DNA of 64,000 bases from UBA1672 sp050633285 (GCA_050633285.1 JBOEGG010000002.1:248001-312000); one strand, 5' to 3'; positions 26,009 to 34,670 are shown, counted from the stretch's first letter. A program made the numbers and translations. The notes: generated from the letters alone by a model not told the origin.

Positions 26009-26947
26009 TTATCCAAATGCGCGATAACGGGTATAAACACTTTGAAAATCAGGACGTCCGAATAGAAAGCCTTGCCCGTATTTTATGTTGTAATCAAGAA
26101 TATCTAAAACTTGTTTTTCTTTCTCGACCTTTTCAACAATGAGGTGGATGTCATTGATCTCCAATGAATGCTTTCTACTAAGAAGGTCAGAAAATCCTGT
26201 TTCGCTTCGCCCTTGTTCAAGGAGGGTATCTGCCGTTATTTTTACAAAATGCACATTCTTTTTGCGCAAAGTTTTGATATCCTTAGGGATGTCAGAGACG
26301 TGATCTAATGAATAACAACATCCAATCTGTGCCAAAGCATCCAAAACCTTGTGCTCTGTTGGTGAGAGTGTCAAAAAGTCACTATAATGCATTTCAAAAA
26401 CCAGTGTATGCGCAAGCTCTCTATACTGCGATAAAATATTGATGACTTGGTTCATAAACATTGAATCACGCAATAAGCGAGGACGGACGTTAAAGAAATA
26501 GCGTAAAGCCTCACTGCCATGTAAATTCTGATGACGTGGAAGGTTTTTGAGGGCTTGTGTCAGGAGCAGTGTATCATGCTTGTTTAAGGCAAAACTGTCA
26601 TCGGCGTGTGTAATGTAGTCGCTTGCATCTAAATATTGTCCGGCCTTTACCCTTAAGCGGCCAAAAATCTCGAAAAACTTGGCGTGACGTTGGGGGAGCG
26701 TGACAATAGGCTGCATGAAAACATCAATGTGATTGTTATCTAATGCATTATAAAGACGTTCCTGCACGATAAAGTCGCTGGGCAAGCCTTCATTCTGGGC
26801 AGAAATTTCCTTATCATCTACATCTATGACAGGATTTTCCTTGTGCTCCGTGTGAAATCCGTGCTCCAAAATGTGATCCGGCGCAAGGAATGCGGGGATA
26901 ACATCTTCAAATATATGTGTTTTTTTCTCTGCTTCTCGTTTTAGCAT
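26009..26947 (-). CDS. Degenerate EAL-domain protein
   Basis: 312 residues, no membrane span. The EAL fold occupies about 60-300: the EAL motif appears as FEIFGRLR (92-99), the Asn strand as FFNVRP, the Glu strand as FEMHYS, and GQGFLFGRP near 291-299 is well kept. The DDFGxG loop is replaced by LDHVSD (214-219) and the K-I-D strand by FVKIT (234-238). The loop that positions metal and water is therefore altered, and c-di-GMP hydrolysis is unlikely. A binding role, as for the flagellar-pole protein TipF, is possible given the nearby flagellar locus. Confidence 0.72.
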   Translation of the reverse strand: MLKREAEKKTHIFEDVIPAFLAPDHILEHGFHTEHKENPVIDVDDKEISAQNEGLPSDFIVQERLYNALDNNHIDVFMQPIVTLPQRHAKFFEIFGRLRVKAGQYLDASDYITHADDSFALNKHDTLLLTQALKNLPRHQNLHGSEALRYFFNVRPRLLRDSMFMNQVINILSQYRELAHTLVFEMHYSDFLTLSPTEHKVLDALAQIGCCYSLDHVSDIPKDIKTLRKKNVHFVKITADTLLEQGRSETGFSDLLSRKHSLEINDIHLIVEKVEKEKQVLDILDYNIKYGQGFLFGRPDFQSVYTRYRAFG

Positions 26948-27026
26948 GCAAAATCCATAAGTTGTTACGCGAGTGATACGTAAAAACTATGCAAAATGCG
27001 TTCCAAAATTACAGATATGTAAGGTT

Positions 27027-28100
27027 TTATTGATGATCTGCACCAACAGCATCGCCGATGTTGCTAAATCCATCTTGTTTTATAAGCTCAATGAGCCCGC
27101 GGTTTATATTATTCGCAATTTCCGGCCCTTCATAAACCATCCCTGTATAAACCTGAACCAGACTTGCGCCAGCCTTGATCTTCTCATAGGCGTGCTGCGC
27201 TTTGGAAATCCCACCAACACCAATGATGGGTAGCTTGCCTTCTGTTAATTTGTAGAAGTTGCGTATAATTGCCGTTGATTTATCACGTACGGGTGTGCCA
27301 CTTAAGCCACCCGCCTCACCGCGAAACCCTTCCGGTAAGAAATCCGGTCGATCCAGTGTCGTATTGGATAGAATGACACCATCCACTTGTGCCTCTGTTA
27401 AAGCTTGTGCAAGCTCTTCTTGCTGCGCTTCATCTAAATCAGGCGCAAGCTTTACAAGAAGTGCAGGGGCGTTATCGGGGCATGATTTTGCCCGTGCATC
27501 CATCATTTCGCTAAGTAGTTCAATCAAAACATCCTTGCGCTGTAAATCTCGTAAACCCGGTGTGTTCGGTGATGAGATATTCACTGTCAAATAATCGGCA
27601 AGCGGAGCAAGTTCTTTTATCAAAGCACAGTAATCCTTTGCAGGCTCCGTCTGTGTCTTATTCATGCCAATATTGATGCCAACGATACCTTTCGGACGGG
27701 CAGGGTCACTGAGAAAACGTTCTATATTTCCTTTAAACACATCCATTCCTGCATTGGGAAAGCCCATGCGGTTAATCACAGATCCGCTTTTCGGCTCACG
27801 GAAGATACGTGGACGTGGATTTCCATCTTGCGCTTTTGGGGTAACTGTTCCGGCCTCTGTGAAGCCAAAGCCCAGATCAAGAGAAGGGGCAATCACTTCT
27901 GCATTTTTATCAAATCCCGCCGAGAGGCCAACCGGATTGGGGAAGTTATGTCCGAATAGCGTTTGCTCTAACGCATTATCACGAACAGATTTGCACGAGC
28001 GCACTAATCCGGTTTTTAGCGCTTTGATCGTCATGCTATGCGCATTTTCAGGATCGATTTGGAAAACTGCTGGGCGGATAAATTTATACAGGTCAAGCAT
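27027..28100 (-). CDS. pyrD: Dihydroorotate dehydrogenase (quinone, class 2)
   Basis: Oxidises dihydroorotate to orotate in pyrimidine synthesis, passing electrons to quinone at the membrane. 357 residues. The class-2 N-terminal membrane-docking helix (LDLYKFIRPAVFQIDPENAH) is present. LSAGFDKNAEV near 58-68, VINRMGFPNAGMD near 108-120, the catalytic Ser region NISSPNTPGLR near 174-184, and IIGVGGIS near 296-303 in the FMN site are all present. It lies three bases after pgsA. Confidence 0.95.
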   Translation of the reverse strand: MLDLYKFIRPAVFQIDPENAHSMTIKALKTGLVRSCKSVRDNALEQTLFGHNFPNPVGLSAGFDKNAEVIAPSLDLGFGFTEAGTVTPKAQDGNPRPRIFREPKSGSVINRMGFPNAGMDVFKGNIERFLSDPARPKGIVGINIGMNKTQTEPAKDYCALIKELAPLADYLTVNISSPNTPGLRDLQRKDVLIELLSEMMDARAKSCPDNAPALLVKLAPDLDEAQQEELAQALTEAQVDGVILSNTTLDRPDFLPEGFRGEAGGLSGTPVRDKSTAIIRNFYKLTEGKLPIIGVGGISKAQHAYEKIKAGASLVQVYTGMVYEGPEIANNINRGLIELIKQDGFSNIGDAVGADHQ

Positions 28101-28103
28101 GTC

Positions 28104-28679
28104 TTATGGTGCATCTTTCATGTGTTTTATGCCAACAACCATATAGGTCAGGCCGGTGATAAGTGTTAAAAATGTTGCCAGGCAAAGCAATACAAGCCCC
28201 AGTTCTGTCGCATATGGCGCATGTGGCCCTAAAATTAGGAAGCCAAGGCTGAGCATTTGCACGGTCGTTTTCCATTTCGCAAGCATGGTCACGGGCACTT
28301 TTATATTCTTAGGCCCTAAAAATTCACGTAAGCCTGATACTAAAAATTCACGCGCAAAAATCAGAATGACCAAAATAATCCATACGCCTTCGATACGACC
28401 AAACGCGACAAGCAAAATCATCAATGTAGACACAAAAATTTTATCAGATACAGGATCAAAAAAGGTCCCAAAAGCACTGATTTGATTTAGTTTTCTTGCG
28501 ATATATCCATCAAAGAAATCTGTAATTGCGGCGATAACATAAATAAACAGGCATAGCCAAGCAGCAAGCCCCCCCCAATTCGCCTCCGCATAAAATAAAG
28601 CCACGATAAATGGCAGCAAAAGGATGCGTGCAATTGTTAGGATATTTGCGATGTTGTTCTTAATAATATTCATGCGCAA
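28104..28679 (-). CDS. pgsA: CDP-diacylglycerol-glycerol-3-phosphate 3-phosphatidyltransferase
   Basis: Makes phosphatidylglycerol phosphate at the inner membrane. 191 residues with about five spans. The full CDP-alcohol phosphotransferase motif is present: DFFDGYIAR, then eight residues, then GTFFDPVSD (near 53-78), keeping all Asp ligands. AREFLVSGLRE near 109-119 is typical of PgsA. It heads a pgsA-pyrD pair; a terminator of the upstream orphan gene ends just before it. Confidence 0.93.
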   Translation of the reverse strand: MRMNIIKNNIANILTIARILLLPFIVALFYAEANWGGLAAWLCLFIYVIAAITDFFDGYIARKLNQISAFGTFFDPVSDKIFVSTLMILLVAFGRIEGVWIILVILIFAREFLVSGLREFLGPKNIKVPVTMLAKWKTTVQMLSLGFLILGPHAPYATELGLVLLCLATFLTLITGLTYMVVGIKHMKDAP

Positions 28680-28694
28680 GACCTTACCTTAAAA

Positions 28695-28724
28695 AGAAAA
28701 AAAGCGCGATAGACTTTTTCGCAC
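28695..28724 (-). terminator. Intrinsic terminator of the 28870-29421 gene
   Basis: Minus-strand stem GTGCGA / TCGCGC (28704-28709 and 28719-28724, one G-U pair), nine-base loop, followed by at least seven T. It lies between the orphan gene and pgsA. Confidence 0.68.
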
Positions 28725-28869
28725 TTGTTATAATTCACAAATTGGTAATCTCATGACTTAAAGGCTGTGATTGTTATGCAAGTTATGTTCTGTGGTTGGA
28801 GTGCGCCTGTAATTTACGTGAGATCGTATAAGTTTCAATTGTCTCAAAGGTCAAAGCGAGTGCTAGGAT

Positions 28870-29421
28870 TTACCACCATACATAATTGTGCGGAATAATG
28901 TATTCGTCCGGCTCAAAGCCTAGTAATTCTTTTGGTGTGGTGTCGTTAAAAGAAGCCATAAGGTTGAGCGCAGTTGTGGCAGTATTCATTTTTGTCCACA
29001 TTTTTATAGGGGCCTTCGCTGTTTCCCGTCGATAAAGCCCCATAACAGATGCCTGAAGAAATGCCTTATCTGCCAGTGATGGCGTTTTTTTAGTTTCGCT
29101 TTTCGGTTCATGTAAGACGTTAGTTAATTTTTCTAAGAACTCTTCGGTAAATGTGTCTGTAGGTAGGGGTTTATATTCACTACGCTTTTCATGGAGCTGT
29201 TTGAGCTCCTCTGCCGCACGCGAATAATTGACATGGGGGTTCTTAAGTTTTAGGCGCCTTACTGTAAGTAAGATCTCGTTTTCACGTGCTTTCGCCTCAA
29301 GAGCCTCAATAATGAGTGGGGCTAAGCTATCAGTCATGTCCACACCTTCACTGTCGGTGCGCTCATGCTTGTACCCTTCTATTTCATTATATAGAAACTC
29401 TTCAAGATTTCCGATAACCAT
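28870..29421 (-). CDS. Cytoplasmic orphan protein
   Basis: 183 residues, no signal peptide or membrane span. Mostly helical and charged: a long helix near 30-60 (ALEAKARENEILLTVRRLKLKN), a second near 60-80, and a conserved-looking Trp-rich tail (HNYVWW). I do not recognise it. It is monocistronic with a terminator downstream and lies between ctrA and pgsA. Codon usage appears like that of its neighbours. Confidence 0.55.
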   Translation of the reverse strand: MVIGNLEEFLYNEIEGYKHERTDSEGVDMTDSLAPLIIEALEAKARENEILLTVRRLKLKNPHVNYSRAAEELKQLHEKRSEYKPLPTDTFTEEFLEKLTNVLHEPKSETKKTPSLADKAFLQASVMGLYRRETAKAPIKMWTKMNTATTALNLMASFNDTTPKELLGFEPDEYIIPHNYVWW

Positions 29422-29501
29422 TTTATGCTCAACGTTGGAAAATTTTTAAAATATGGCCGTACGCTATACCTCTTTAGGAAATATGTCAAATTTATACATT
29501 T

Positions 29502-29526
29502 AGGGCGCAGTTATGCACTGCGCCCT
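29502..29526. terminator. Perfect hairpin downstream of ctrA
   Basis: Nine-bp perfect stem AGGGCGCAG / CTGCGCCCT (29502-29510, 29518-29526) with a seven-base loop, 28 bases past the ctrA stop. No U-run follows on either strand, so it is not a classic intrinsic terminator. It could be a 3'-end stabiliser or work with Rho. Confidence 0.5.
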
Positions 29527-29553
29527 GATGTCTAAATATGTGTTGTTTCTTGC

Positions 29554-30258
29554 TTAACCGTTTGCCGCTTTCTTGTCTTCTTCATGCGGATCACTAAGGA
29601 CATATCCACGTCCCCAGACGGTTTTGATATAGTTTGAGCCATCGGTCGCATCGGCCAATTTCTTGCGGAGTTTACAGATGAATACATCTATAATCTTGGC
29701 TTCCGGTTCATCCATACCACCATAAAGATGGTTCAAGAACATTTCCTTGGTAAGGGTAGAGCCCTTGCGTAAAGAAAGAAGTTCAATAATGCCGTATTCC
29801 TTACCGGTAAGGTGAAGCGGCTTACCTGCTGCTTCTACAGTACGTGAATCAAGGTTAACTTTGATTGATCCGGTTTCAATAATACTTTGCGCATGTCCTT
29901 GTGACCTACGCACGATTGCCTGAATACGTGCAACAAGCTCACGTTTATCAAATGGCTTCGTTAAATAATCATCTGCACCAAACCCAAGGCCTTTGAGTTT
30001 GTTATCAAGCTCAGTCAAGCCGGATAGGATCAGGATAGGAGTTTCAACTTTTGCGGCGCGGAATGCTTTAAGAACATCATATCCGTCCATATCAGGTAAC
30101 ATCAAATCAAGGATAATAATGTCATAATCATAGATCTTACCAAGATCTAGACCATCTTCTCCCAAATCGGTTGTATCAACGATATAGCCCTCTGATTTAA
30201 GCATCAATTCGATACTTTTGGCGGTTGAACTATCGTCTTCTACTAATAATACGCGCAT
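29554..30258 (-). CDS. ctrA: Cell-cycle response regulator CtrA
   Basis: OmpR-family master regulator of the alphaproteobacterial cell cycle and flagellar genes. 234 residues from the chosen start: the receiver begins MRVLLVEDDSS, the phospho-acceptor Asp is in IIILDLMLPD (near 51), and the Thr/Lys switch is in LTKPFDKRELVARI. The winged-helix DNA-binding domain includes LTGKEYGIIELLSLRKG and LRKKLADATDG, followed by YIKTVWGRGYVL. The frame is open to 30297, but AGGAG lies just before the ATG at 30258. The C-terminus ends in AANG, not the AA degron of Caulobacter CtrA. Divergent from fliI. Confidence 0.95.
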   Translation of the reverse strand: MRVLLVEDDSSTAKSIELMLKSEGYIVDTTDLGEDGLDLGKIYDYDIIILDLMLPDMDGYDVLKAFRAAKVETPILILSGLTELDNKLKGLGFGADDYLTKPFDKRELVARIQAIVRRSQGHAQSIIETGSIKVNLDSRTVEAAGKPLHLTGKEYGIIELLSLRKGSTLTKEMFLNHLYGGMDEPEAKIIDVFICKLRKKLADATDGSNYIKTVWGRGYVLSDPHEEDKKAANG

Positions 30259-30313
30259 GAGGTCTCCTCTAAAGCGGTGAAAAGAAAGGCAGATCAAAGT
30301 TGTAAAAACTTTA

Positions 30314-30361
30314 TTAATAAATATATTAACAAAAATTCAAAAGGTTAACAAATTGTTTAAC
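30314..30361. promoter_or_regulatory. Two TTAA-N8-TTAAC pairs between ctrA and fliI
   Basis: Half-sites TTAA at 30314-30317 and TTAAC at 30326-30330 are eight bases apart. TTAA at 30345-30348 and TTAAC at 30357-30361 repeat the same spacing. CtrA boxes are TTAA-N7-TTAA(C) in Caulobacter, so these are near-consensus. Their place between ctrA and fliI suggests autoregulation and control of fliI. Confidence 0.45.
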
Positions 30362-30467
30362 GCATTATATTCATATTTTTGAATATGTTCGTATTCCTTT
30401 TAATCCATTTGTGTTTCATCATAGAGCTGTTTAGAATGCAGGCATTACATATCTTGGGTCATATATT

Positions 30468-31805
30468 ATGGATCGCTTATCGTATCAACTCTCTGATGCT
30501 ATCGAAAATATACATGAAAAGAAAATATTTGGTCGTGTGACCAAAATTTTAGGACTTTTGGTGGAGATTTCCGGTGTTGGAGAGGCTCTGACAATTGGTG
30601 CGATGGTGCATTTGCAGCCCTCTGATACTGTTGATATTCCATGCGAAGTCATCGGATTTCGTGATGGTCAGGCACTTTTAATGCCATTTGGTACATTAGA
30701 AGGTATCGGCCTTGGCTGTAAAGCGGTGGTGCAGCGTTCTACACCCTCTATTTGTCCCTCTGAGAGATGGTTAGGGCGCGTCGTGAATGGAATGGCGCAA
30801 CCGATTGACGGGAAGGGGTCTTTGCCACATGGCGCGGTATGTGTGCCGTTAAAGAATAAACCCCCACCGCCCCATTCAAGGCAAAGGCTAGGGCATCAAT
30901 TGGATTTGGGGGTGCGCCCTGTAAATAGCTTTCTTGCAACATGTCAGGGGCAACGTATGGGGATATTTGCAGGTTCCGGCGTTGGTAAATCTGTTCTGCT
31001 CTCAATGATGGCACGTTATACCGCCGCTGATATTTCAATCATTGGGTTAGTCGGAGAACGTGGCCGTGAGGTGCAGGAATTTCTTGAAGATGATCTAGGT
31101 GAAGATGGTCTCGCACGTTCGGTTGTTGTTGTTGCCACAGGGGACGAACCTGCGTTAATGCGTCGTCAGGCGGCTTACACGACATTGGCGCTGGCAGAGT
31201 ATTTTAGGGATCAGGGGAAACAGGTTCTGTGCATGATTGATTCCCTGACGCGTTTCGCAATGGCGCAGCGCGAAATCGGCTTAAGTGCAGGAGAACCTCC
31301 AACATCTAAAGGGTATCCACCAACAACATTTGGTGAACTTGCCCGTTTATTAGAGCGCGCAGGGCCCGGTGGCCCGGGGCAAGGCTCTATCACGGGAATA
31401 TTCTCTGTATTGGTGGAAGGGGATGATCATAATGAACCTGTATCCGATGCCGTGCGTGGTTTGATTGATGGGCATATTGTGATGGAACGTGAAATCGCAG
31501 ACCGTGGGCGTTACCCCGCTATCAATGTTTTAAAGTCTGTATCCAGATCACTGCCCGGTGCAATAACACCAGAGCAGAATGAAATACTACGCAGGTCAAA
31601 ACAGATTATAACGACATATGAAGATATGGCAGAGCTTATTCGGCTTGGCGCATATAGGCGTGGTAGTGACCCTGCGGTTGATGAGGCTATTGCCATTTAT
31701 CCGAATATCGAAATCTTCCTGTCACAGAATAAAGATGAATGCACAAGTATAGAAGATGGATTCGCCGCATTGGCGGACATTGTTGGTATGGGCTATAGCA
31801 CGTAA
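30468..31805 (+). CDS. fliI: Flagellum-specific export ATPase FliI
   Basis: Hexameric ATPase at the base of the flagellar type III export gate, working with FliH and FliJ. 445 residues, family-normal. The N-terminal domain contains IFGRVTKILGLLVEISG. The Walker A motif is FAGSGVGKSVLL near 168-179, Walker B lies in QVLCMIDSLTRFAMAQREIGLS near 250-270, and GEPPTSKGYPPTTFGELARLLERAG is the F1/FliI signature. It is transcribed alone, divergent from ctrA; fliJ follows only after a convergent small gene. Confidence 0.97.
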   Translation: MDRLSYQLSDAIENIHEKKIFGRVTKILGLLVEISGVGEALTIGAMVHLQPSDTVDIPCEVIGFRDGQALLMPFGTLEGIGLGCKAVVQRSTPSICPSERWLGRVVNGMAQPIDGKGSLPHGAVCVPLKNKPPPPHSRQRLGHQLDLGVRPVNSFLATCQGQRMGIFAGSGVGKSVLLSMMARYTAADISIIGLVGERGREVQEFLEDDLGEDGLARSVVVVATGDEPALMRRQAAYTTLALAEYFRDQGKQVLCMIDSLTRFAMAQREIGLSAGEPPTSKGYPPTTFGELARLLERAGPGGPGQGSITGIFSVLVEGDDHNEPVSDAVRGLIDGHIVMEREIADRGRYPAINVLKSVSRSLPGAITPEQNEILRRSKQIITTYEDMAELIRLGAYRRGSDPAVDEAIAIYPNIEIFLSQNKDECTSIEDGFAALADIVGMGYST

Positions 31806-31814
31806 AAGAAAGCG

Positions 31815-32225
31815 TTATAGTGTAAAGTCTTCGTTATTGACAGAAACGATAATTGCACCGTTTTCTTTACGTGGATTGGACCAGCCATAACGTTTGTGGA
31901 TCATCTCGCCAATGTCACCAGTCGTGAATGCTTTGATGGCCTTTCTACCTTTGAAGTTCAGGGGGATAGTTTGCCTGAATAAAAGCTGTAGCTCAACATC
32001 GGCCTCTTGAATAGAAAATCCGCTATATGTCATAATACTGCGCTGCGTATAAGGGACTTCAGCTTCAATGTAATAACATTCGGTTATGGATTCCGCATTA
32101 TTCGTGCGGATAAGGAACAGGTCATAAAACTCACCTTGAGCCCCCTCAACCATGATTTTTTCCGGATTTTGATTAAGGATATTCTGTGTTTCACCAAGAC
32201 CAGACCAAAGATATTTGCCCGCCAT
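31815..32225 (-). CDS. Orphan protein between fliI and fliJ
   Basis: 136 residues, no signal peptide. Reads as an alternating beta protein with EGAQGEFYDLFLIRTN near 26-42, then ECYYIEAEVPYTQRS, then a helical C-terminal part with TTGDIGEMIHKRYGW near 100-115. It is on the opposite strand to both fliI (nine bases after its stop) and fliJ, interrupting the usual fliI-fliJ pair. I recognise no family. A flagellar role is suggested only by position. Confidence 0.5.
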   Translation of the reverse strand: MAGKYLWSGLGETQNILNQNPEKIMVEGAQGEFYDLFLIRTNNAESITECYYIEAEVPYTQRSIMTYSGFSIQEADVELQLLFRQTIPLNFKGRKAIKAFTTGDIGEMIHKRYGWSNPRKENGAIIVSVNNEDFTL

Positions 32226-32302
32226 TTACGATCGCCCGACTTTATTATTTTAAACGCTTTTTAGTATCACAAAAGAGTATACAGTATCATAAAGAAACAG
32301 GC

Positions 32303-32308
32303 TATACT
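32303..32308 (+). promoter_or_regulatory. Candidate -10 box of a leaderless fliJ transcript
   Basis: TATACT lies seven bases before the fliJ ATG (32316), so transcription would begin at or next to the start codon. No Shine-Dalgarno and no strong -35 box are seen. Confidence 0.35.
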
Positions 32309-32315
32309 CTTATCT

Positions 32316-32741
32316 ATGTCTGATCTTGACCCTCTCATTCGTGTGCGCAAACATAATGTAGAACAGAAACAAAAATTTCTGGCTGCATTGTATCGTGAAG
32401 AGGAGAAGCTTAAAGAGCAAAGAGATACAATCGAGGCGCAATTTTTGATAGAGCAGGAAAAGACCAAATTGATGCCCGCAGATATGCAAGGGTTCTTTGG
32501 CGCTTACGCACAATCTGTGAAAGAGAGAATGGAAAATATAGATCATAAACGCGCACAAATAGAACAGCGTATAGAATTAGCGCGTGAAGATATGCGCGAG
32601 GCCTTCGCCGATTTAAAGAAAATAGAAATTATTGATGAGCGTCGGGCAAAAGAAGAGCAAGAGAAAATCAAGAAGAAAGAGTCAGATATTCTGGATGAGA
32701 TTGCGATAGAGGCATTCTGCCGCAAGAATGAGGATGCATAA
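32316..32741 (+). CDS. fliJ: FliJ-like flagellar export chaperone
   Basis: 141 residues, almost wholly charged coiled coil: two long antiparallel helices (about 5-55 and 60-125) rich in Glu, Lys, Arg and Gln. FliJ is the central stalk of the FliI hexamer and escorts substrates to the export gate. Sequence identity in the family is low, so the call rests on length, coiled-coil architecture, an RVRKHNVEQKQKFLA N-terminal segment and closeness to fliI. No Shine-Dalgarno is seen before the ATG. Confidence 0.68.
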   Translation: MSDLDPLIRVRKHNVEQKQKFLAALYREEEKLKEQRDTIEAQFLIEQEKTKLMPADMQGFFGAYAQSVKERMENIDHKRAQIEQRIELAREDMREAFADLKKIEIIDERRAKEEQEKIKKKESDILDEIAIEAFCRKNEDA

Positions 32742-32777
32742 TATTTGTTATGTTTTATTTACATTTACTAGGTAAGC

Positions 32778-34628
32778 CTAAATATTCTGTGAAAATTCAG
32801 GTTTTACGTGGTCGGATGATATTTTAACCCATTGCTCTTCTTTATTCTGAAAAGATAACTCGCCCGTAATGCTGGTTTCGTCAAGGGCATGTTTATAGGA
32901 TGTACGCATTTGTTGTCTCATCGCTGCGCTAAAGCTTTCTTCACTCCGTAATATTAAATCAAGTCTACCGATATGACCGTCTTCATGGCCTTGATATAGG
33001 CCGTCAAGCTGTATACCACCCATTTGGCTTAAGGATAAATCCATAATAAATCGGGTCTTTGTACCGCTATTCTGTGTTTCATCATCGCTCTTGTTATCTT
33101 CTTTACGGTAATGGATGGCAATCTTATGAATATCATTCTGCCATGCAAGAGGAATGGAAACTCCGCGCCAATCTTGGGGCATTGGCTCATTGCTAAAACG
33201 CGAGAGCGCGGAAAATTCGCGTCCTAACCGGTTTAAGAGATCAGTTTTTCCGGCTCGTTTTAGGGCATCTACCGCCTTATCACCCATCCATCCTTGTAAA
33301 TCTCCAGAGCGTATCGCGGTGAGGAAGAAGAGGGCGGCCGGCCCCATACTGCTCGGTGAACCTGCATTGGGCACAATATTGCTAAATGCTTGCGCGGTTT
33401 GTGGGTTTGTTTGCGCCAGAGCTTGTTGCACATCTTGTATAGTTTGCCATATATCAGGTATCAGGAAATGAGACTGTGTTATCGGCAATGGCGCGATTAG
33501 CGGGGATGTTACTGGGGGTAATGCAATATTTTGGGTTGCTTGAATTTCAATGTGAGTTCCTGCGGGCAAAGATTCGATCGGGGACTGTAATATATAATGC
33601 TGCTCAAGCCCATCTGATGTGATTTTTAAAATTGGGAAATGCTTATCAGGGGTTAAACCAATTAATAAGGCATGCGTTTCTCCCGCGCGCGGTTGTGCAA
33701 TGTCTGTGTTTTCAGTGGTGAAGCTATGAGGTGTCACCCTGATTTCGATTGGGGCGGAAATTGCGCCTTCTGTGTCGATAGTCTGAAGTTGCACCAATGG
33801 AACATGAAGATTATCAATCGATATTTCTGTGATCCGATTTATCGGGGTGGGGGCTAAGTCAATGCCGCCTTGTGAGACGGTAATATTATTATCAATTGGT
33901 GGCGTGTTAGAGAGGGGCGTGGATATCTGTGGTACTTGTAAATTTGTGACGGGCAAGGGTGTGTCGATTGCCTCTGAGTAAAATGATGTCCCCAATTGTA
34001 ACGTAATAGCAGGCTGCGCTTGAGGGGGCGCGTTACTTTGTGTAAGGGGTAACAGGTCACTAATTGTAACGTTTTGCGAGGTTAGAAGAGGGGGGAGAGC
34101 TACATCAGTAGATGTAAAGGTTACTGTCGCCGCCAACGTCTCTATATAGGGTTGCACCACCGCGGGTAAAATATTTGCAGGAAGCGGCGCGACCTTAATA
34201 GGTGCGGATACCTGTAATTCTACGCGCGTTAATGTGGGCGGCAAATCTAAATTTGGCGGAGTTTTCTGTGTCGTGTGTGTTGTCGATTGCGTGTTGGGCG
34301 TGGGGCTAGGATCACGCGGGGCTGCTCGGATATCTGTACGTTGCGTGTTGTCGGCGCGGCGCTCAATACGAATCTCAACCGTATCACCTTCGCGCAAATT
34401 TGTATTACGTTCTGGCTTTGCTTTAACGGTCCCTTGATCCGTACGGATGTGAAATGTGCCATCTTTATCTTCACGTACAATCTTTCCGCGTATCGTTGTC
34501 TCTGTCCCCTGTGAGGGGAGAGAGCTTTCAGGGAGTTCAAGGATAGATAAAGGGTTAGAGCCATTCGCATTATTTGCCGATTGGCCGGATGATGGTGTTG
34601 CTGATTGTATAGAACCCGTATCACTCAT
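32778..34628 (-). CDS. FliK-like flagellar hook-length-control domain protein
   Basis: 616 residues. Residues 1-120 contain a small beta domain with TTIRGKIVREDKDGTFHIRT and REGDTVEIRIERR. Residues 120-410 are Pro/Thr/Gln-rich and probably unfolded. The C-terminal 200 residues form a globular region ending in a FliK-C-like segment, GRLDLILRSEESFSAAMRQQ, then GELSFQN. FliK measures hook length and switches export from hook to filament substrates. A second, more typical fliK lies at 54583-56223, so this may be a paralogue with another ruler or chaperone role. It lies 42 bases after flhG and is probably co-transcribed with flhF-flhG. Confidence 0.6.
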   Translation of the reverse strand: MSDTGSIQSATPSSGQSANNANGSNPLSILELPESSLPSQGTETTIRGKIVREDKDGTFHIRTDQGTVKAKPERNTNLREGDTVEIRIERRADNTQRTDIRAAPRDPSPTPNTQSTTHTTQKTPPNLDLPPTLTRVELQVSAPIKVAPLPANILPAVVQPYIETLAATVTFTSTDVALPPLLTSQNVTISDLLPLTQSNAPPQAQPAITLQLGTSFYSEAIDTPLPVTNLQVPQISTPLSNTPPIDNNITVSQGGIDLAPTPINRITEISIDNLHVPLVQLQTIDTEGAISAPIEIRVTPHSFTTENTDIAQPRAGETHALLIGLTPDKHFPILKITSDGLEQHYILQSPIESLPAGTHIEIQATQNIALPPVTSPLIAPLPITQSHFLIPDIWQTIQDVQQALAQTNPQTAQAFSNIVPNAGSPSSMGPAALFFLTAIRSGDLQGWMGDKAVDALKRAGKTDLLNRLGREFSALSRFSNEPMPQDWRGVSIPLAWQNDIHKIAIHYRKEDNKSDDETQNSGTKTRFIMDLSLSQMGGIQLDGLYQGHEDGHIGRLDLILRSEESFSAAMRQQMRTSYKHALDETSITGELSFQNKEEQWVKISSDHVKPEFSQNI

Positions 34629-34670
34629 GTTAAAGAGTGTACCTTAAAGCGGTTATTAAAGGCATAGGAA

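Noticed and set aside
30259..30297. N-terminal extension of CtrA from an upstream start
   Set aside because: The extension has no receiver-domain match, and AGGAG directly precedes the ATG at 30258.
33154..34647. Several plus-strand open frames antisense to the FliK-like gene
   Set aside because: No ribosome-binding sites or recognisable protein features; the minus-strand gene has a FliK-like C-terminus.
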